Shown: piece by piece, positions 31,480-34,585 of the stretch
Numbering within the stretch: position 1 is the first letter of the stretch
How the letters are laid out: the number at the start of each line of letters is the position of its first letter
NCBI GenBank assembly: GCA_001584585.1
Contig: LSYV01000074.1
Span: forward strand, 231,831-266,415
Reading direction: 5' to 3'
Origin: Gonium pectorale
Lineage: Eukaryota > Chlorophyta > Chlorophyceae > Chlamydomonadales > Volvocaceae
Length of the DNA stretch: 34,585 nt
Made by a program: the position numbers and the translations under genes
Notes under the pieces: model-generated
Seen by the model: the letters and a program-made list of their open reading frames with translations, nothing else
The model's database searches: none
What the model was told of the DNA's origin: nothing

Positions 31480-32050
31480 CAAAGATGGTGAAGCACGTCG
31501 ATGTGCTTTGACCACACCGACGTGATGCTGTTGCGGGAGAGGCTCAGAGCCCCTTATTAGGAGTCCATGTAGATCTGCGCGGGGTGCTGCACAAGTCCCA
31601 GATCGCCTGCCAGCTTCCGCATGCAGCCACAGCGCCTCGCGCGTTGCTGCGCTGGCGGCCATGTACTCCGCCTCCACGAAGGATGCCGCCACGGTCTGCT
31701 GGAGCTTGCTCTGCCAGCTGATCGCCGCGCCGTTCAGCATGAACACGTACCCCGTAGTCGACCGGCGAGTGCTGGGGTCGCCGGCCCAGTCGGAGTCGCA
31801 GCTGTAGCCCACAAACCCAGTAGCATCTCCGCCACCAAACCTTAGGCCCTTGTCTCGCGTCCCCACGACGTACCTCAGCACGCCCAACGCACAGCTCATG
31901 TGCGCTTTGGTGGGGGCGGCCGTGTAGCGGGTGAGCGCGTTTACGGCCTGCGCGATGTCCGGCCGCGTGCTGGTGGCCAGGAGCAGCAGCTCTCGCTCCC
32001 ACCAGCACCGGACAGTCGCTACCATCCGGCAGCGCCGGCTGCTCCGCACC
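31480..32050 (-). pseudogene. Copia RNase H domain (frameshifted)
   Basis: One open stretch contains ATSTRPDIAQAVNALTRY, CDSDWAGDPSTRRSTTGYVF, ISWQSKLQQTVAASFVEAEY and EALWL, the classic copia RNase H blocks with catalytic Asp and Glu positions visible. It continues in another frame into SKHIDVLHH near 31500. It is out of frame with the reverse transcriptase segment upstream. Confidence 0.85.
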
Positions 32051-32888
32051 TGCCGGCATTAGCCGAGTGCCCGGGGGCAGCGGCAAAATGCGCGGTACCC
32101 CGTGTACTCCGTGAGCCCATGCCGCTCGCTGCAGGAGCTGCTCCATATAGCGGCGCTGTGTCAGCGTGAGCGTCCACGCCGTGCGGTCCCGGCATATCTC
32201 CGTGCCCAGGTACAAGTGCGCCTCTCCGAGATCACGCACCTCACAGCAGCTGCCGATCGCCGCCTTGTCCGCCTTCAGTTGCTCCAGATCCATCCGCGGC
32301 CGCCACCAGCAGGTCGTCGACGCGGACACAGCGCATACGTCGGTCCTGCGGCACCCTGCCGCACGAACAGCGCTGCGTCTGCCGCCGACACCACAAAGCC
32401 CAGTCCCGCGAGCTCCGCCGCCAGCTTCTCATACCAGCAGCGGGGCGCCTGCTTCAGCCCGTATAGCGACTTCAGCATATCATTTAGCTGTAACTGTACC
32501 CTGTACCCTCAGCAGGCGGCAGGCCATCCGGGAGTCGCCGTTCCCGAACCCGTCGGGCTAGCTGCTCAATCCAGATTTCCTCTTCCTGCTCTCCATTGAG
32601 AAAGGCTGTCTTAACATCTAGCTGGAGGTCCCGCGCCGCCGTAACTGCCAGCAAGGCGCGCAGCGACGCGTGGTGGGCGCAAGAAATTCCCTGTACGTAG
32701 TCTTTGCCCTCCCGCTGCGCACAGCCCTTGGCAGCGAGCCGAGCTTTGAACCGTTCGATCGAGCCGTCTGCAGCGCGCTTGATTTTGTAGACCCATCGAG
32801 TCTTCAGCGCACGCTGACCTGGCGGCGGCAGCTTCTCCAGCTGCCAGGTGCCGTTCGCATGTTGGGCTGCGATCTCATCACACATGGC
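32051..32888 (-). pseudogene. Copia reverse transcriptase domain (frameshifted)
   Basis: At least three frame segments are visible. The first includes NGTWQLEKLPPPG, LKTRWVYKIKRAADGSIERF and LDVKTAFLNGEQEEEIWIEQ. The second begins LKSLYGLKQAPRCWYEKL. A third carries VRVDDLLVAA, in which the catalytic YxDD box reads VRVDD. The last runs LEQLKADKAAIGSCCEVRDLG to LYLGTEICRDR. The order and spacing are those of a copia reverse transcriptase, but the shifts mean no functional protein. Confidence 0.85.
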
Positions 32889-33078
32889 TGATTATTATTG
32901 CCTTGTGTCCTCACAGCGCCAAGTTGGTGTGTGTGTGTCACGTTGCGCCTTTTGTGTTTCGTGTTCTGGGCCTCACGGCTTAAACAACGTAACGGGTGTT
33001 TCACCTACTCTGCTATGGCGGGTCGGGAGCCAATCGGCTCGTGTGGCCTGCAGCCTGTAATCTGCATCTGTATCTGCC
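32889..33078 (+). mobile_element. LINE-like fragment, copy 2, inside the copia polyprotein
   Basis: It interrupts the copia coding sequence between EEPNAAEW (minus, right side) and CDEIAAQHANGTW (minus, left side), which are normally contiguous. Positions 32994-33078 match 29901-30000 (copy 1) apart from a 15-base gap and a few substitutions. Both copies share the CTGTATCTGCC right end, while the left end differs. Confidence 0.6.
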
Positions 33079-33880
33079 ACTCAGCCGCGTTTGGCTCCTC
33101 CATGGCTTCTGCAAACGACATGGGCTCGATTGGTTCCGCCTGCGCCGCCACCGTAGCGACAGAGCTGGCGTTGGCCTCCGGCGGTGCCTCCGCCGCCGCA
33201 GCGGCAGTTGCTTCGCCTTGCAGCGTCTGCTGCGCCACTGTGGCATGCTCGGTTTCATTCGGCGGCATCATCTCAGTATCCCGCACCGCCTCCGCCACGC
33301 AGCCATTGCCGTCGCCGCCGCCGCTGAAGATACGGTATACAAACCCCAGCGGCTTGTGCAGCATCGGCCGTTGCCGGGCGGTTAGCCTGCGGCTGCGGTT
33401 GCGACTGTGGCGACGCCTCCTCCCCCTGGCGCGATGGGTTCGGCTGCTGCTCCCCCTGCCCGCTGGCCTCCCCTGGCTGGCTGCTGCCGAAGCGCGTCCG
33501 CGGCTGCCGGGAGGCGGGGCCACGCACCTCCTCGACAAACTCCACATCACGGCTGACAACAAATCTGCCATAAATAAACCAGCACAAGCCAGGCGGCCGA
33601 CCCGAAGAACGTGCCCTCCAGCGCTCGCGGGTCCAGCTTCTGGCGCTGCTCCGCACGTCGGCGATGCAGCGTAACGTGTGGAGCGTGGTGATGTCTGCTT
33701 TGACGCCGACACACAGCTCCCGCGGCGTCTTAATGCGCCCAGCTGACGGCGCAAAGCTGCGCATTCCGCACGTACGCGACCCCCACTGCCTCCGGCCTCA
33801 GATATTTGGGTAGCTGCGCCTCCTGCAGCATCGCCCGATCGAGTGCGGTCGATCAATGTCCGGACATTTAGCCGCTCCGG
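33079..33880 (-). pseudogene. Copia integrase C-terminus and linker
   Basis: The minus strand carries ALEGTFFG-like and FVVSRDVEFVEE segments, the usual copia integrase tail (SRDVxF), followed by a Gln/Pro-rich linker and EAMEEPNAAEW. Segments lie in different frames. Confidence 0.7.
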
Positions 33881-34445
33881 TTAAGCCGCTTCTGCTGCGG
33901 CGTGCGGCGCCGACGTGTAGTGCACTGCGCTCAGCTGGCTCAGCCAATCGTCCAGGACTGCGGCGATGTACTTGCCACCTCGGTCGCTTTGCAGCGCCCG
34001 AAGCGTAGCTCCCTGCGGGTGTCGTGCCTCCAGCTGCGCCACGCAACATGTCCTTGACAGCATCCGAAGCACGGTCCTTCGCTGTCAGCACCCGGACTGC
34101 GGAGTAGTAGCCCTTGGCGCTGTCCAGGAGTGTGACGAATTAGAGCGCCTTTCCGCGGCCCATTACCGGCATTGGGCCTCAGAGATCTGAGCGGACCAGC
34201 TACAGTGCGCTCAGCGGCCTGTTGCCGCGGCCGGGAAAGGGCGCTGCCGCTCCCTTCGCGATGACGCACGTCCCACAGACAGACTCCTCCGCCTCTGTAA
34301 TAAGCGCATCAAGCGACACGTGTAGCCCATCCACCATTCCGCACTTAGCTAGATAGGAGCCGCATGCTGCGGAAGCCCAGGTGACCGAGTCGCCTGTGCC
34401 ACTCCCAAGCTTGCTCCAGGGCCTTCGCGCTGCAGCAGTTACCAT
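33881..34445 (-). pseudogene. Copia GAG-pre-integrase and integrase core (frameshifted)
   Basis: The CGTCVIAKGAAAPFP segment at about 34240-34290 is the Cys pair preceding copia integrase. TAKDRASDAVKDML and LRALQSDRGGKYIAAVLDDW (about 33945-34005) are the integrase core around the second catalytic Asp. The pieces are in three frames, so the enzyme is inactive. Confidence 0.8.
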
Positions 34446-34585
34446 CGCCGCCGACAGACCCGATGGGCCCGGCAGCAGTGCTGCTGTGCGGCATAGTGTC
34501 GCTGCGGCTGCTTTCCAAGCAGGTGCGTGCTCAGCCTGGTTATCTTAAACGTTTTTTCGTAAAACAAACCCCTTCGTTGTTGGAC

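Larger units (their letters stand above)
30023..34585 (-). mobile_element. Ty1/copia LTR retrotransposon, decayed, 5' end off the window
   Basis: Read on the minus strand, the order is GAG-pre-integrase zinc region, integrase, reverse transcriptase, RNase H, polypurine tract, 3' LTR. Integrase before reverse transcriptase defines the copia type. The polyprotein is broken by several frameshifts and by two insertions (32889-33078 and 30899-31479), so it cannot be expressed intact. The 5' LTR, primer binding site and most of gag are beyond position 34585. Confidence 0.85.

Overview
The window looks like nuclear DNA from a chlorophyte green alga of the Chlamydomonas/Volvox group. The evidence is high GC content, short exons separated by GT-AG introns that join in phase, alanine/glycine-rich low-complexity coding stretches, and TGTAA 3'-end signals downstream of stops. 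Nothing argues for a bacterium: the convincing proteins appear only after splicing, and most long single-frame ORFs are GC-driven shadows.

Layout, left to right. (1) 1-1233, minus strand: the 5' exons of a gene whose spliced product resembles the beta domain of the von Hippel-Lindau (VHL) protein; it runs off the left edge. (2) 2683-3715, plus: a complete three-exon gene for a 149-residue protein with a charged coiled-coil tail. (3) 4439-9370, plus: a six-exon patatin-like phospholipase with the nucleophile motif GSSSG and the dyad partner DGG. Its introns hold an exon-end duplication and a foldback (MITE-like) element. (4) 10851-13191: a segment bounded by an imperfect ~60-bp inverted repeat. 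It holds GGATTCG satellite arrays, an 803-base assembly gap, and an intronless Dam-type DNA N6-adenine methyltransferase on the minus strand. (5) 13871-14869, plus: a two-exon small membrane protein. (6) 14870-19100: no recognisable gene; minisatellites, a perfect hairpin and a C-rich tract. (7) 19780-28990: the centrepiece, two divergent paralogs (A on minus, B on plus) sharing a 378-bp promoter region. Each is predicted to be a single-pass membrane protein with an N-terminal EF-hand, a long cysteine-containing ectodomain, and a C-terminal Hint (hedgehog 'hog'/intein-like) autoprocessing module. The Hint exons and 3' flanks are nearly identical, whereas the ectodomains hardly align. (8) 29610-34585: nested retrotransposons. 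A decayed Ty1/copia element on minus has its 3' LTR at 30023-30236 and continues off the right edge. It is interrupted by an unidentified ~580-bp insertion and by a 5'-truncated non-LTR (LINE-like) fragment. A second fragment of that LINE family sits just downstream of gene B.

The most interesting system is the A/B pair: calcium-binding, membrane-anchored Hint proteins expressed from one divergent promoter, with homogenised Hint modules and diversified ectodomains. The transposon-like segment carrying an adenine methyltransferase comes second. All exon models come from reading splice signals and phase by eye; no alignment or search was run.
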